Translations under genes and position numbers: made by a program
The notes under the pieces: generated by a model
What the model saw: only the letters and a program-made list of their open reading frames with translations
Databases searched by the model: none
Told to the model about the DNA's origin: nothing
Shown here: one piece after another, positions 31,001 to 41,916 of the stretch
How the letters are laid out: each line of letters begins with the position of its first letter
How positions within the stretch are numbered: the first letter of the stretch is position 1
Source: Grifola frondosa
Taxonomy: Eukaryota > Basidiomycota > Agaricomycetes > Polyporales > Grifolaceae
Direction: 5' to 3'
NCBI GenBank assembly: GCA_001683735.1
Contig: LUGG01000007.1
Span: 992,001 to 1,056,000, forward strand
DNA: 64,000 bases

Positions 31001-31904
31001 TGTCGAGTCCGGGAACGTCAAAGCCGCCGCGTCGAGACAAAGACGAGATTGTTTCATAAGTGCTGTCAAGAATGTGTCGGACTAGATCATTTGTCGCGCC
31101 GTGAACTGTAGCTGCAATAAAGGCACGAATGTATGCAGAGCGAAGAATAGGATCCTCGCTAAATGCAGCCGGTGAGCCATAGGTAGGAGCATCTCCGATG
31201 TCTTCGAGTCCTTCATCCATGCAAAGGCTATCGAAGATATCTTCAGCGCTTGCATACAGAGGATCCTCTTCGACGTCTAGCTCAAGTGAGATATCCGAGT
31301 TTGCCGGACTAGAAGGACGTGATGCTGGCGGCGTATTGTGTACCGTATTCTGAACGTGAGGATCCGAAAAAGATGGAGAAGGCGAGCGAGAGAGTCGGTA
31401 GCTGAGGTTCTCTTGGGTAATATCAAGAGCGAGATTCAGGCCTATAGAAGAGCAGTCCTGAGAGAAAGATTCCACAGCCATGTTGTTGTTGTCGCCTAGA
31501 TCAGAGTCAAGTCCTGGCTCATCATCAGAGAAGCCGCCGTTGTCGCGCTCAACTGCTGGTACGTCGAGGTAAAGCCTGCCGTCATCAAGATGCTCCTCCC
31601 ATGTGTCCCTAAGATGGTCTTGATGCGATCCTTCCTCATGTTCGGATTCCAGGACAACTTGCGGTGGAACGCCGACAGAGGTAGCAGCCACAGCGGGTGG
31701 AGCCTGCATATATCCGGTTGCGTGTTCATCCCCGCGCGCAGTGTGATGGCCTGTAGCACTTGCATGTTTCGGCTCATGTTTGTTCTGCGTTTGCAAGTGG
31801 TTCCAGATCGTTCGTTCCGTTTGCAAGCCAGCAGAGGGATTGAACTTGCACGCACGACAAGGACATATGCGACGAGACGTTGGAAGCTTTGAATCCTTAG
31901 GCAT
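28009..31904 (-). CDS. Tnp2-type (CACTA/EnSpm) transposase
   Basis: Start MPKDSKLPTSRRICPCRACK with a CxC pair and a TIWNHLQTQNKHEP zinc-finger-like tail, then a long acidic Ser-rich stretch. Recognisable blocks follow: YLVFYFVCNICWFRHHPSEL, RFVALPIGLVLMFNIDW, FVLEPFVNDMRQLYYG, VNFHIPDEPEPQPAHGYLYI leading to DLPASRKTSGLRGHTS with MCPLCHQP, WSALNILPDWLPSRDSPTDF followed by MHAAYLGE, and WAYPYERNNGLLGRFKHNGH leading to GGELEATLMRGW. The C-terminal VWHYGRLGAQIVVDVNAFSG with HFALG and MRLWVTMSLCHV precedes the stop at 28009. This order is that of fungal Tnp2 transposases, which act on CACTA ends. Many introns; most joins look sound, and no internal stop was identified in conserved blocks. It runs inward from the right terminus with its promoter within the last 280 bases of the element. 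Confidence 0.85.
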
Positions 31905-32186
31905 GTCGACGACGCGTTACAAGGGAGGATAGTAAAAAATCGGACGTAGTTTTATTGTGTTGCCATCAGCGGGGGGTCTGAGCCTCGTTTGACGTATAAG
32001 TACACGACGCGTATACTTGATCAAGGTCTAACGCGCGTCGACGCGCATATCACGTGTTCAGACAAACATTTTCTTTCTGGCGAATTCACGGCAAAAGGTG
32101 CTCGTAGGAAATCTCCGGAATATTAACGGTAAATCTGACATATTCCTCCAATATCCTGCTGGCAAATTTGGCCTTGATGTGCGGTG
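31905..32186. promoter_or_regulatory. subterminal promoter region of the Tnp2 gene
   Basis: The space between the Tnp2 ATG and the right terminus. It is rich in ACGCG and GCGTCGACGCGC-like palindromic steps (32025-32050), possible binding sites. No exact core promoter could be fixed. Confidence 0.4.
32110..32186 (-). repeat. right terminal inverted repeat of the CACTA-like element
   Basis: Read on the minus strand from 32186 it starts CACCGCACATCAA and repeats the left end with one indel (GGCC against TCG) before AAATTTGCCAGC. Confidence 0.8.
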
Positions 32187-32189
32187 GTG
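32187..32189. repeat. right target-site duplication GTG of the CACTA-like element
   Basis: GTG immediately after the right terminus, matching 7895-7897. Confidence 0.6.
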
Positions 32190-33643
32190 ACCGGAAGATC
32201 TTACCGCATTTGGATTAGTTTATATTTTATCCATCGTATTTCGAACAGAATCCCTTCGTAGGACTAATCGGGATGCAATACAAGCATTCCAGACCAGATT
32301 TAAAGCAGCGACGAGCGAAGAATGAAGGCACACCGGCGAGTAAGCGGAGGTACAGAATGCCCCGACGTGACCCAGTAATGAAAATAAGACAAGGCCGGAC
32401 GCCGCAGGCCTGGGAGAACTGAAGACCAGGAGCATACGGCGGTGGCACCACGGAAGATGAGACTGAATTGTTTTAGTGGCAGAGGAACTGAAGACCGACC
32501 AGGCGTCCAGGAACATAGATGGAGAAAGAACTGATATAGGAAGGAACTGGGTCGTGATTGGCACACACTGCAGGGTCTGCAAAAACTGGCAGCACGAATC
32601 AACCATTCGCACGCCGGCCTGTCAGAAAGAGACTTTAGACCATGCTGGAGACCTGACGTTGGCAGTGAAACTGAAAGGAAGAAACTGATTGGAGGCGCGC
32701 ACAATAAGGGTATTTTGCGGAGGATGACCGTACATCGTTCGCATCCTAGTGACAGATCAATAGTACAAGACATTCGACTCGAAGAGAGAGGAAGAGATGG
32801 TGGGACGAAGACTGAATTTTCATTTCATACTAGCGAACTCGGTCGTTAAAACGAATTAAATTATATCCGATCTAAAACGTCGACTGTATGCGCTGGCGTT
32901 GGAGCTAACAGAAGCCAGCACCTCTGCAGCATACATGCGGGCATCCACATTCATGCAACGAGGAACGCACTGTGTCGAATGAGCGTGCGCACCTTCATGG
33001 ATCAGAGTATGCCAGGCATAGAAGGTGAGGATCGTAATATAACCTCCTCAAGGTTTCTCAGCCTCCGTGCTACAGGCTACAGCTGCAGCTGCCTGCCTGC
33101 AGGCGTGATGGCTGCGGTTACTGATGCGCATAATCTGAGGCATAATCAATTGAGGAGGAACGAATTTCCAACTAGTGCCGAAAGCCCCTCCGAGATGGTT
33201 ATACGGATTCTTGCAGAAGAGAGCGGTATAGGAGAGGTAACGATTAATGCTGGACACTAGAAGCTAGCTGAGGGGAATGAACAGAAGTACAAGAATGCAA
33301 AGCAGGAATGGAAGGCGGCCGGCCACGTCCCGGGAGCGGCCGGATGTGGCCAAAAGGGGATAAAACCGGAGATGCCGAGATGTGCCGTGAGCATAGATCC
33401 GGCGTGGATGCGGTGTGGGCACGGCTTGCCGGGTAGGCAGAGATGGACAACGCGCCTCATATTAGGACCGTTCAACTCTTGGGACATCCCTCACGAAAAC
33501 CACGACCGTCTTCACGTTGGTTTCCTCGTTTCCTCGGCCTCCTCCCGCCGTCTTTTCTCCCTTCTCGACCCAAGCGTATTCGCTACGCGTTGTTCCTTCC
33601 TTCTGTATATTCTCGGAGACTCGGACTTCCAATATTTCCCGAC
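32190..33643. other. right flank of the mobile island, no assigned gene
   Basis: Only short open frames of non-protein-like composition on both strands. CT-rich sequence from about 33500 is the leader of the casein-kinase-like gene. I see no transposon remnant in it. Confidence 0.5.
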
Positions 33644-34903
33644 ATGGCTTTCACGTTTGGTGGAAAGTATAAACTTGAGGAGGAGATTGCAATGGGTGGC
33701 TGTGGTGCGTCTCTTTCTATTCCTCGCTCTTCCCGGCCGGGAAGCTCAGGCCACCTTTCCGCGTCTTGCGTAGGCACCGTATTCCAGGGTGTGCACACCA
33801 TCGCTGGCAAAGAAGTGGCGATCAAGCTTGAACCTGCCATTGCCAAGTCGAGCCCTTTGAAGCAAGAATCCAAAATCTACAAGACTCTTATGGGTGCTCC
33901 TGGTGTTCCATGGATTAACTGGTCAGCAAACAAGGCGACTACAACGTCATGGTTATCGACCTCCTCGGTCCCTCCCTCGAAGAGCTCTTCAAGATGTGAA
34001 CCGACACTTTTCCCTTAAGACCATTTTACTTCTTACGGATCAGCTTGTGAGTGTGGCATGAGTACTGTATCTGTCCCGTTTCATCTTGTAAGGTGGTCGG
34101 CTCAGAGCACTCAACTGGCGATCACGCTGGAGTCTGTTCCAGTTCGTGTTGATTCTGTCCGTTTGCTCACATCCTGTTCGCGTTCGCGCCATACCCAGAT
34201 TACTCGCATTGAATGCATCCATTCGCGCGACCTCGTGCATCGCGACATCAAACCTGCCAATTTCGTCATTCCCAAGTCCGACCAGAAATTTATTGTAAAC
34301 ATCATAGACTTCGGACTGGCAAAGAAGTTCCGCGAACCTCGTACCGGGCCATCCCGTACAAGCAAGACGATCATCACGGCGTAGGCACATGTTTGTTCGC
34401 CGCGATAAACACCCATCTTGGTATCGGTATGTCGTCACAGCTTCCCTTCTCGGACCCCTAACCAACCACTCATCTTGTCAATTTGAATTGCAGAATGCTC
34501 CCGCCGCGACGATCTCGAATCCCTGGCATATATGCTTATCTACTTCCTTCGTGGCACCCTTCCGTGGCGCAAGATCAAGGGCGCCACTATCACCGAGACC
34601 TGGGACCGCATTCGTGACAAGAAGGTCGAGACTGAGATGCTTCTCACAGTCGGGTCCCAGCCGAGTTCGACATCTTTTATAAATACGCACGCGGCCTGAG
34701 TTCGATGACCTTCCGGACTACGACGGCCTCCGTGCTCTCTTCGCGGGCTTGCCGAGCGACACAATATCGAGTACGATTGGGTATTCGACTGGTCGGTGCC
34801 TAAGCCCACGAAGGAGAGGAGGAGGCCGCGCGTGTGCCGGTCGTGCCACGCCTGTGCTGCGGCTGCAGAGGCGGCGGCGGCGGCCGATAATGCCCGGTCA
34901 TAG
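33644..34903 (+). pseudogene. Casein kinase 1 (CK1 delta/epsilon type), frame broken several times
   Basis: Starts MAFTFGGKYKLEEEIAMGGC; after an intron GTVFQGVHTIAGKEVAIKLE gives the glycine loop and lysine. The C-helix region QESKIYKTLMGAPGVPW, then YNVMVIDLLGPSLEELFKM, NRHFSLKTILLLTDQL, the catalytic loop [52 protein letters not shown] and EFDDLPDYDGLRALFAGL to EYDWVFDWS are all CK1. Frame changes without introns occur near 33915, 33997, 34660, 34700 and 34745. Most look like loss of one base (for example before NRHFSL and in GLEFDD). Either it is a recent pseudogene or the sequence carries indel errors. An intact CK1 would phosphorylate primed Ser/Thr sites in cytosol and nucleus. Confidence 0.8.
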
Positions 34904-35586
34904 TGACCGTGCATGCCGGAGCCCCAATCTATGCTAGGACGTGAGTTCCTTGCTGCCTCTCTAGTGGCAGTATCACTGAGCATGGATTCATTCATAGCAT
35001 GCTAGCGTGCTATCCTTTGCCCTTTCTAAGGGCTGTGGAGCTCCGTAATATGAGTATGCTCGAATCTTCCACGCATTCGTGTTTTGCGTGGTGGTCTGAC
35101 GTGCTCTAACATTGAGACGCTCCGGATGCCACAGAGTCGCTAGGACTCGTTCGTTGCAGGTGGCTCCGGGTGGCTCTTACTACCCGTCGTGGGGCAGGTG
35201 TGGCGCCCCTGTATATATGTACTTCTATCCAGGTCAGTATATCTGTCAGCTCGTTAGTACTGGAGGTTGATAGTGCGGACGGATGTAGCCCTCCGCCCCG
35301 CGTCTGGGGAATGAAGAGATGTGTGTCTCTTTGAAATTATTGTTGTATATTGGAGCTGTTGTATGATTGTCGTGTGTGTTATCGCCCTGCCTGAGAAGCA
35401 TCGACACCTCTCTCCTTAACATGATTTCATGCTTATATGGCTCTACGCTATGTGTGTGCTGTTGAGATATGTCTCCCCCTGTATATTACGTCGATGGAGG
35501 AGTGTGTCATCTATGTTAGCACTATTGGGGTGCTTTCCTGAGTTGGAGCCACGGGTGACGCCCGTACCCAGTTCAAACTACCATTC
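34904..35586. other. intergenic region before EAF3
   Basis: No coding sequence recognised; holds the 3' flank of the kinase locus and the leader of the chromodomain gene. Confidence 0.5.
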
Positions 35587-36861
35587 ATGTCCGCGACCAC
35601 ATTCTCGCCCAACGAGCGCGTCCTGTGCTACCACGGCCCGCTCGTGTACGAGGCGAAAGTTCTTAAAAGCGAGATATGGGACGAGACGAACACGCAGCTG
35701 GGCACGGTGGGCCCGCACTACCTCGTGCACTACAAGGGGTGGAAGCAGACGTGAGTCTCGATTAATGCTGTGCGCCCGTGCGCCGCGCCCGTGTAATCAT
35801 TTACTCTGCGTATATAGATGGGACGAATGGGTGGACGGCTCGCGGCTGCTCAAGTTCAACGAGACGAACATCGCGTTGCAGAAGGCGCTGCAGTCGCAGG
35901 CCACGCAGGGACAGGCTTCTTCGTCGGCGGTCAAGAGCATGGCAAAGGCACATACCACGAAGGACACCGCACGGACAGGTCGGAAAGACGGCGGGACGAG
36001 GGGGACCAAGCGCGGGCGGGAGGAGGTAGGCCGGTGGTGCTTGTTTGTTTTTCGGAGCTGACGTACCGGGATTGTTTAGGATGAGAGCAGCAAGAAACCT
36101 GAGATGAAGCTTAATGTGCCGGAGGTGCTGAAGGTGCTTTTGGTGGACGACTGGGAGGCAGTAACGAAGAACAACCAGGTCCATTTATTTTGTTAGCATG
36201 CCTGTTCTCGTGCTCATCGTCGACGATACGAACAGCTTGTCGCGCTACCACGTACACCAAACGTCGTGGAGCTTCTGGAAGAGTTCAAGACCTACGTATT
36301 GTCCCTGCCCAAATCGCCGCAGCAAGTTCTTTTATCATGCTTTACTTTGGTTGATTTTTGACCACCTCATGACAGTCTGAAAGACCCGGCGATTTTACTA
36401 CCTACAATCGTCGCGGGTCTGCAAACATATTTCGATCGTGCCTTAGGAGCCAATCTTCTATATCGCTTTGAACGGCCGCAATATGCTGAGATTCGAAAGA
36501 AGTACGTGACGGGCCCGACAGTGATCGTTGGGCAGGAAAAAGAAATGAGTTCAATATATGGCGCAGAACACTTGTTGCGCATGTTGGGTACGTTCTGAAC
36601 CCTGTTTCTACTGTGCACTTTGTACTGATGACTTTCCTAGTGAGTCTACCACAAATGGTAGCGAGTTCGTCGATGGATGCCGAGTCGGTAGGACTTGTGC
36701 GGGACTATGTGAATGAACTGTTGGCGTAAGTCTTCGTGTGGCGGCCTTGCATATGATTGACTGACATGGTCTGTAGGTGGATGGTGAAAGAGCGACAACG
36801 AATATTTATTCCGGAATACGAGTCCGCGAGTGTAGCATATCAGAGTATTTCTCGGTCTTGA
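35587..36861 (+). CDS. EAF3: Eaf3/MRG15 chromodomain protein
   Basis: Subunit shared by the NuA4 acetyltransferase and Rpd3S deacetylase, reading H3K36 methylation in the nucleus. The N-terminal chromo-barrel reads [33 protein letters not shown] and, after intron 35751-35817, [16 protein letters not shown] basic linker ([17 protein letters not shown]) leads to the MRG domain: [57 protein letters not shown] with [42 protein letters not shown], and the tail [20 protein letters not shown]. Length about 330 residues is normal. The intron after SLPKSP fits best with a GCAAGT donor at about 36321, a GC-AG intron. No break seen. Confidence 0.93.
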
Positions 36862-36975
36862 GCTTAATTGTCACGTCTGTCTGGACAGGCATGTGACGTT
36901 GTATGTGACGCTGCATTGTACCACCGATGACGTCACGCATGCGCAGAGTGATGGACGTCGCAACTCTCTGAGCGA

Positions 36976-36983
36976 TATATAAG
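36976..36983 (+). promoter_or_regulatory. TATA box of the peroxiredoxin gene
   Basis: TATATAAG 68 bases upstream of the ATG at 37051, in a short promoter between EAF3 and the peroxiredoxin gene; TGACGTCA-like TGACGTCAC at about 36928 could be a bZIP site. Confidence 0.6.
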
Positions 36984-37050
36984 GCCCACAACTTCTCTAC
37001 GATGTCCGTTGCATCTCTCTCCCCTTCGTGCTCTACACCCTCTTTACGAA

Positions 37051-37803
37051 ATGACCTCTCTCCTCGCCTCTGTGACCCAGGCTGCTCACTCCACTGTTAC
37101 CACTCTTCTCAGCGCAGCCGAAGTGAAGCCTGGCTCTACTATACCCACCACGGTGCCGGTAAAGGAAGACAGCCCGAGAAGACAATCACCTTTGAGGGTA
37201 TCACGGGCAAAAATATATTCGTGAGCAACACTGCGCTCTCATCTGAACGACATGCTCATGCTACATTCAGGTGGGAGTGCCCGGTGCATTCACCGGGACA
37301 TGCTCCGCCCAAGTCCCGGGCTTCATCAAAGCATATGAGAAGTTCAAGGAGAAAGGTGTCAACAACATCTATGTTGTTGGCGTCAATGACGTCTTCGTCA
37401 TGAAGTGTGTGTGATCGATATATGCACTTGAGCGTCAACCTTAAGCCTCTTGCCAGAGCTTGGAAAGAACAGCTCGCCAGCGCTGGCACCCGTAAGTACC
37501 GACTCGGACGGATGTCCTTCCCATCTGATGGTCTCTTTCTTCCTCAGCCGTTCACTTCATCGCCGACGACAAAGGCGCATTCATTGGTGCCATGGGCTTG
37601 TTATTCGACGCCTCGCCCTTACTAGGTGCTCCACGCTCAAAGGTAAGCCTTTCATCTTTTTGAGTTGGGCCTTAGGCTGAAAATTATTTGTGTAGCGCTT
37701 CGTCGTTATCACTGAAGGCCCTACAGTCAAGCATGTGGTTGTGGAGCCCAACCCCGGCGAGCTCACTATTTGTGCTGCGGACAAGGTTCTTCCGCTGCTC
37801 TAA
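37051..37803 (+). CDS. Peroxiredoxin-5-type thioredoxin peroxidase, one frame break in exon 1
   Basis: AhpC/TSA-family peroxiredoxin of the Prx5 class, reducing peroxides with thioredoxin. MTSLLASVTQAAHSTVTTLL leads to VKPGSTIPTTVPVKEDSP, then the frame must change by one base to reach KTITFEGITGKNIFV. After an intron VGVPGAFTGTCSAQVPGFIK contains the peroxidatic cysteine in the conserved PGAFTxTCS loop; then YVVGVNDVFVMK, AWKEQLASAGT, FHFIADDKGAFIGAMGLLFD, GAPRSK, RFVVITEGPTVKHVVVEPNP and the end ADKVLPLL at 37803. The break falls in GACAGCCCGAGAAG, where one C is missing compared with the expected codons. An alternative 50-base intron would keep the frame but delete a conserved part, so a lost base or sequencing error is likelier. 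Confidence 0.85.
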
Positions 37804-38652
37804 GATTGAATGAAGCTTGTAAGATCAGCGGTAGTGTCCTGAACATGTAACAATAGTCAGAATTGATTCCGTGCGAGTATATGTGACGCGATGTTAAGAT
37901 TTTAAGCTCTTCAAGACATCGGTCTCAATGCCCATCTCACTGGTCTGTCGACTCGCTTGTCTCATTAATATTGTTGTTCACAACACGTACAGGGTATATA
38001 CTACTGTTCTACAGGATCTGAGCTGCTCATCCCAGATGACAAGATTAGTGCTCCATTCTCCTAGCAATGACTATAGAATCAAATGTTTCGCTCATTAAAA
38101 AAAAGAGAAAACTCCAAACCGACCAGGGAACCATAAACCATTGAAAAACGCTGTCGACCTCGCTCCCTGAGCTATCATTTCCGCAGTTCTGCTCGCGTCT
38201 TCCTGCCTGAGGACATATTTTTTCGAATGATGGCATCGCAGATACATCCCGTATGCTTCATTGCAGTTTGTAAAACACTTCAAAAAGCTAGCGAGGGGAC
38301 TCACATTTTCATTTTTCTTCGTGTGTCCGTGTTGACGACGGAAGATGAAGTGGCAGATGGTTCCCAGCCATTCCACGCCTCCATTTGCCCGCTCGTCCGT
38401 CACCCTCGTTCCGCAGGAAAGAGGGAGTGGTAGGCTGTGGTACCAACAGCCTACCACTCCGCCTTTCCATCTCCAGCGCTCTTCTCCGGCCTTTCTGCAG
38501 TATTCGTTTCTTCGTCTTCATTTTCTTCTCGCATACGGTCCCGCCGCGGCATCCTCTCGTCGTGACCTTCCTACGAACTCCTTATCTCCTTGTGTTACCT
38601 CCTCATGTCTTCTTACCTCCACGCCCACTACCACTACAGAACTCCCAGATGC
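37804..38652. other. convergent intergenic region with a hairpin
   Basis: 3' flanks of the peroxiredoxin gene and of the minus-strand gene ending at 38653. Open frames here have no family content. It contains the perfect hairpin listed separately. Confidence 0.5.
38425..38459. repeat. perfect 14-bp inverted repeat with 7-base loop
   Basis: GAGTGGTAGGCTGT and its exact complement ACAGCCTACCACTC flank GGTACCA. It would form a strong stem in RNA from either strand or a cruciform in DNA. It lies between convergent genes, so a role in transcript ends is possible but unproven; it might also be a miniature mobile sequence. Confidence 0.8.
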
Positions 38653-41600
38653 CTATGGAATCAGACGCAATGGCAATCGCTTCGCAGGCATATGGAGATT
38701 TGTCCCTTTCACAGTGGGTGTGGAGTTCTCTTTGTCGGCCTCAGAATTACGTCCTTGTCTGTGCCGCGATGCAGCGATGCCAGCCTTTGCGGGGGTTTCA
38801 GCCGAATGGCCAGTCGTCACTGGATGGTCGCTGGGTCGCACCTCGTTCTTTACGTGAGGGCCCCACGTAGGAATATTGGGAGTGTTCGTCGCCGACTTAT
38901 TTTCATCTTTGTTCTTGGCGTTGATGGGTGTGACCTTCAGCACAGGGAGGCGAGACGATCCTCGAACGCATTGCACCTTCGTCGAAACCGCTGCATCGTC
39001 CGCAGACCGTCTCCCCATCACCTCGCGATACACAGCACGCTGCTTCTCCAACCCTCCGTCTTCTAGGGAAGCAGGCACACCGCTAATTATTTCGACAGTC
39101 GCAACTGCCGCGGTCTTCTGGGAAGCAGCGACGCTTCCGATTTGCAGCTCGGAGCGTTTGCGTGAACCCGAGTCGACCTTGAATTTCTTGAACGCCGTCT
39201 CCAACTCGTTTGCAGCCTCCGTGGGAGATGTAGGGACAGCGGGAAACGCATTGCGAAGATTGAGCTTGTGCCCAAAGGTCATATTCCTGTCAATTCTGCC
39301 CATGCGCGGTATCCTTGTCTGCTCGATCTTCTCCGCTACACGCATCTTCGCCATGGCATCGTCGAGAAATACCTCAGAACCGTCATTATTATCCTGTTCG
39401 TCGTCTTTCCCAGTGTGTTGCGCCTTGGCGGAAGCAACTGCCGCTTCAGCCGCTCGTCTTGCTTTCCATTCACGAAGTATTGCCCGTTTCTTCTCCCGCT
39501 TCTCATCTTCTAGGGAAAAGGACATCTTCTCGATTGTTTCGACTGGAGAGGCAGTACCGCTCGCAGCCAATAGTTCGGAGGGTACACACGATCCTCCTTC
39601 GTCCTTGACTTTCTCGACAATCTTGTCCAACTCTTTCGTAGCATTCGCGGAAGATGGAGTAATGGCGGGAAACGCACTGCAAAGATTGAGCTTGCGCCCG
39701 AAGGACACGTCGCTATCCACTTTGCTCGTGCGCTCCATTCTCGCCTGTTCGATCTTCTCAGCTACATTCGCAGAAGCCTTATCAGCGTCCAGGTGAAGGA
39801 CCTCGAGGCTACCGTTCTTCGGCTCCTCGCCCGTCCCCGAACTGTCCTGTTCGAATCCGACATTTGCACGCAAGCGAACCACGGCCTCCTGCAGCTTCTT
39901 CTGCTTGCGCGCCTTCATTGTTTCAGCCATCCGCGCCGCTTCCTGTGCGAGGTCGCACTGATCAGGTGCACTATTGAGCACGCGACGCGTCGGTTTTTCT
40001 TTGGAGAAAATTTCGTTGTTGCAGGTATGGGATTAGTACGCGGACGGGGGAAGGTATGAGAGATGGGGGAGGCGGAGGCGGTGGAGGCGGTGGAGGCGGT
40101 GGAGGCGGTGGTGGTGGCGATGGTGGTGCAGGAGTATATGATATAGATGCGCCGGTGAAGCACTGTATCATCTCTCCAATACCGCTCGTAAACTGACGGA
40201 CCGCGTTTGCTGCCACAAGCCTGCGCTCCATGAACTCCTTCCTCCACTCGGGGAAGGAGTGCTCAGTTGCGCTTCCGATGATTCCACCTGTTCGCTCAAG
40301 AATTTCTTGAGCGCATCGAGGTAGAATGCGCGGATGGCCGTCACTTCTTCCTCGAGATTGAGCACCTCCAGCAACTGTAATTTGAATTCGGAGGGGAGTG
40401 ATAGTTTGTTGTCCGTCTCGCGGGGGAGTTCGGAGGGAGTTGCCGCGATCGCAGGCTCTGCGGATAGTAGAGTGGAGGTAGGTGTGTTGATAGCGGAGTG
40501 GGACATGATGGGCGTGACGATCTTTCTGAGCTCCTCTGCGGATAATCCGTGTATCGGACGCGTCTCAAGGAGAACGTCCTCGATCGTCATAGCAGGAGAA
40601 GTAGTCTCATTGGGAGAGGTGGTATTATCACTGCACAGATGTCAACGACCTATTCGCGTGGGAGACGATGCGCACGAATTTACAAACCTTGAGTATCTAC
40701 TCCTTGACGAGGCCCCTCCCCCCAGTCCTAACTTCATTTACGATTTCGATCCTGCGAGAAGTATTTCAGCCATGGACTGTGCTCTATATCATCAAGAAAG
40801 TCATACCTCTCGATGAATTCCTTCGTCGATACTGTCTGGCTCAGATCTTCAGTTCTGAATGTAGCTGGTGAGCTCATCGGATTAACAACTACCGTATGAA
40901 AACGTACCTCTCTATTTCGTCTTCCGGCGCAGCGGCCAACCATTTCTTCTTTCCATTCTTCCCTTCAGGCAAGTAGATCTCCGCACTACGAATAACGTCA
41001 TTATTAACTCGGTCCGCAGGTCACCAATAGACTTACCGTTTCATGGTGTGAACGTCGCGTGCTTGAATTTTCTCTTTAACATAAACTTCGCTTTCTCCAG
41101 AGTCGATTCTCGTGCCAAACTTCACCTCTAATTCTTCTGCGAGTACTGATGCGCTGACGTCGTTGATCTCGACCTGTACTTCCGTCGCATCAATCTGGAA
41201 TGCAACAACGTTATTCTGCTCTGCCACAATGGATCCATTGTCAGCCTCGTCCCCAATCATCGTCCTGCGTACCGTTCCTTCATTCGCAGGTTCATCGGAC
41301 TTGAACGTAGCTGGTGTGTCTGCACAAGGGGGCTCTTTCGCTATTTCGCTCCCCATACCGATGGATTCTCCAAAGGTCGGTATCACACTGTTACTCCACC
41401 GAGTAAAATCAGCATGTACGTCGCAGAGATCTAGGCGACTTACGATGCGAAGCATGGATAAACCTCGTTCTTATCAATTGCCTCCCCCTTCAGGTACGCG
41501 CTGTACATCTCCGCGATGGACATCTCCTTGGTGAGGCTCCCGCGAGAGACTTCATGAACCTGAGCCGGCGCGAAACCAACGTCGTCGTCGGTGCTTGTCG

Positions 41601-41916
41601 TGCCCTGGAACCACGGCGTACAGGACACCTCCGAGCTGTCTTCGAAACTGAGAGACAGGCAGAGGGACGGCTGTACCACTGATTCCCAATCACTGACGGA
41701 CGCGAAAGACGGGGTGGGGGACGACTGTGTTACTGGTTCCCGGCCGAACGACGGCGACAGAGAGGTGCTGTCTTCGGCGGGGTCTGCGGAGCGACGCTTG
41801 AACGAGCGGCGCAGTAGCGCAGTGAGACTGAAGCGCTTGATGTTGATCTGCTGCATGGTGTTCTTCTGTGTGATGTTGAATTGAGTTAAGGTGTTGTATA
41901 GGTGAGACTTGTGCAA
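38653..41916 (-). CDS. Unknown repeat-containing protein with proline run
   Basis: Coding pieces in order from the start: MQQINIKRFSLTALLRRSFK (ATG at 41856; an upstream in-frame ATG lies at 41916), STDDDVGFAPAQVHEVSRGS, EMYSAYLKGEAIDKNEVYP; an exon at 41440-41033 with FQIDATEVQVEINDVSASVL; SAEIYLPEGKNGKKKWLAAA; EFIERYDFLDDIEHSPWLKY; IEDVLLETRPIHGLSAEELR; EWRKEFMERRLVAANAVRQF. A run of about 18 prolines near 40130-40065 follows, then a 442-codon last exon. That exon carries two copies of a module, VAEKIEQARMERTSKVDSDV with SFGRKLNLCSAFPA and VAEKIEQTRIPRMGRIDRNM with TFGHKLNLRNAFPA. Coiled-coil-rich and charged; no known domain. It may be two genes; the joins near 40200 and 40050 are not proven. 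Coding status of the last exon is firm from its length and internal repeat. Confidence 0.65.

Larger units (their letters stand above)
7898..32186. mobile_element. CACTA-like DNA transposon (24.3 kb with nested KDZ insertion)
   Basis: Both ends carry the same inverted terminus: plus strand at 7898 and minus strand at 32186 each read CACCGCACATCAA, then AAATTTGCCAGC and GGATATT with few differences, and share ATATTCCGGA 50-70 bases inside. Immediately outside each end is GTG (7895-7897 and 32187-32189), consistent with the 3-base target duplication of CACTA/EnSpm elements. Inside, next to the right end, lies a Tnp2-type transposase running inward, the gene this superfamily carries. Subtracting the nested KDZ element and one target copy leaves about 6.7 kb, a normal size. 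The 3-base duplication alone could be chance; the long matching termini and the transposase make the call solid. Confidence 0.8.

Noticed and set aside
7898..32186. Starship-type giant fungal element
   Set aside because: No tyrosine recombinase with DUF3435 was seen, and long terminal inverted repeats with short duplications fit CACTA and KDZ elements instead.
37140..37190. 50-base intron in the first peroxiredoxin exon that keeps the frame
   Set aside because: It would remove the conserved VKPGSTIP...KEDSP part of the fold; one missing base explains the break better.
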